Source: JAMLIN01 sp041676645
GTDB lineage: Bacteria; Pseudomonadota; Gammaproteobacteria; Burkholderiales; Burkholderiaceae_E
Assembly: GCA_041676645.1 (NCBI GenBank)
Contig: JBAYRO010000088.1
Coordinates: 1-13,775, forward strand
Reading direction: 5' to 3'
DNA length: 13,775 nt
Part shown: positions 13,660-13,775 of the stretch, in pieces
Numbering within the stretch: the stretch's first letter is position 1
Layout of the letters: each line of letters starts with the position of its first letter
Made by a program: the position numbers and the translations under genes
Notes under the pieces: generated by a model
Told to the model about the DNA's origin: nothing
What the model saw: the letters and a program-made list of their open reading frames with translations, nothing else
The model's database searches: none

Positions 13660-13775
13660 GTAACCGTCTGCCGTGTCAACTCCTATGAATTGCCGGATCG
13701 AACTTGGTCCCAGTCTTGAGCATAGTGTTGAGGATGGTCAACATCTTGCGGATGCAGGCCACGAGGGCGACCTTA
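13660..13775 (-). mobile_element. End of an IS110-family insertion sequence (continues off the window)
   Basis: Everything after the aceE stop is accounted for by a transposase tail and at most 16 bases beyond it, so the element boundary must fall in 13660-13675 or nearby. IS110 elements often lack terminal inverted repeats and make no clear target duplication, so the exact edge cannot be fixed from one side. Confidence 0.65.
13676..13775 (-). CDS. IS110-family transposase, C-terminal end (partial)
   Basis: Reading in from the right edge on the minus strand gives 32 residues, KVALVACIRKMLTILNTMLK followed by TGTKFDPAIHRS and a TGA at 13678-13676. The KxALVAxxRKxLTILNxMLxTGT pattern is the C-terminal end of IS110-family (DEDD/serine) transposases. 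This enzyme moves the element with a bridge RNA encoded in its non-coding flank. Only about 16 bases separate its stop from that of aceE, so the longer non-coding end with the RNA should be on the other, unseen side (IS110-group layout). It converges on aceE. Confidence 0.82.
   Translation of the reverse strand, partial: KVALVACIRKMLTILNTMLKTGTKFDPAIHRS

Overview
The window is chromosomal DNA from a GC-rich bacterium, most likely a gamma- or betaproteobacterium. The pointers are a homodimeric-type pyruvate dehydrogenase E1 (AceE) under its own promoter, a tRNA-Arg(ACG) gene with encoded CCA, and a periplasmic cell-wall pair of the YcbB/LdtD and YcbK/MepK type. I cannot assign a genus. Base composition is high-GC throughout except for short AT-rich patches in front of the toxin-antitoxin pair and around the aceE promoter region. 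No stretch longer than 300 bases lacks a gene.

Left part (1-4398): a phosphodiesterase of the alkaline-phosphatase superfamily runs off the left edge on the minus strand. It is divergent from a crotonase-fold (enoyl-CoA hydratase/isomerase-like) gene, which is followed on the same strand by a small uncharacterised protein. A 12-TM major facilitator transporter converges on the small gene with only 6 bases between the stop codons. No pathway joining these genes can be proved.

Envelope block (4669-8245): a Tat-type exported DUF882/M15-like peptidoglycan endopeptidase converges on a large L,D-transpeptidase. An AI-2E-family (TqsA/PerM-like) membrane protein lies upstream of the transpeptidase on the same strand. 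The first two enzymes make and cut the same class of peptidoglycan cross-link, and their relatives are also neighbours in E. coli.

Regulator block (8401-9759): a 92-residue DUF4242 protein and an AraC-family regulator with a Cupin_6-type sensor domain are divergently transcribed from a 129-base spacer that holds inverted repeats.

Right part (9798-13775): a ribbon-helix-helix antitoxin overlaps a RelE/ParE toxin by 4 bases and has its own AT-rich promoter with palindromes. Next comes a tRNA-Arg(ACG) on the minus strand with promoter, repeat-containing 3' trailer and terminator. After that is a complete aceE with promoter and an upstream palindrome. Sixteen bases after the aceE stop lies the C-terminus of an IS110-family transposase on the opposite strand, so an insertion sequence sits where aceF is usually found.

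I found no clearly new multi-gene system. The observations most worth following up are the insertion after aceE, the palindrome upstream of the aceE promoter, the AraC/DUF4242 pair, and substituted active-site residues in the phosphodiesterase and the crotonase-fold protein.
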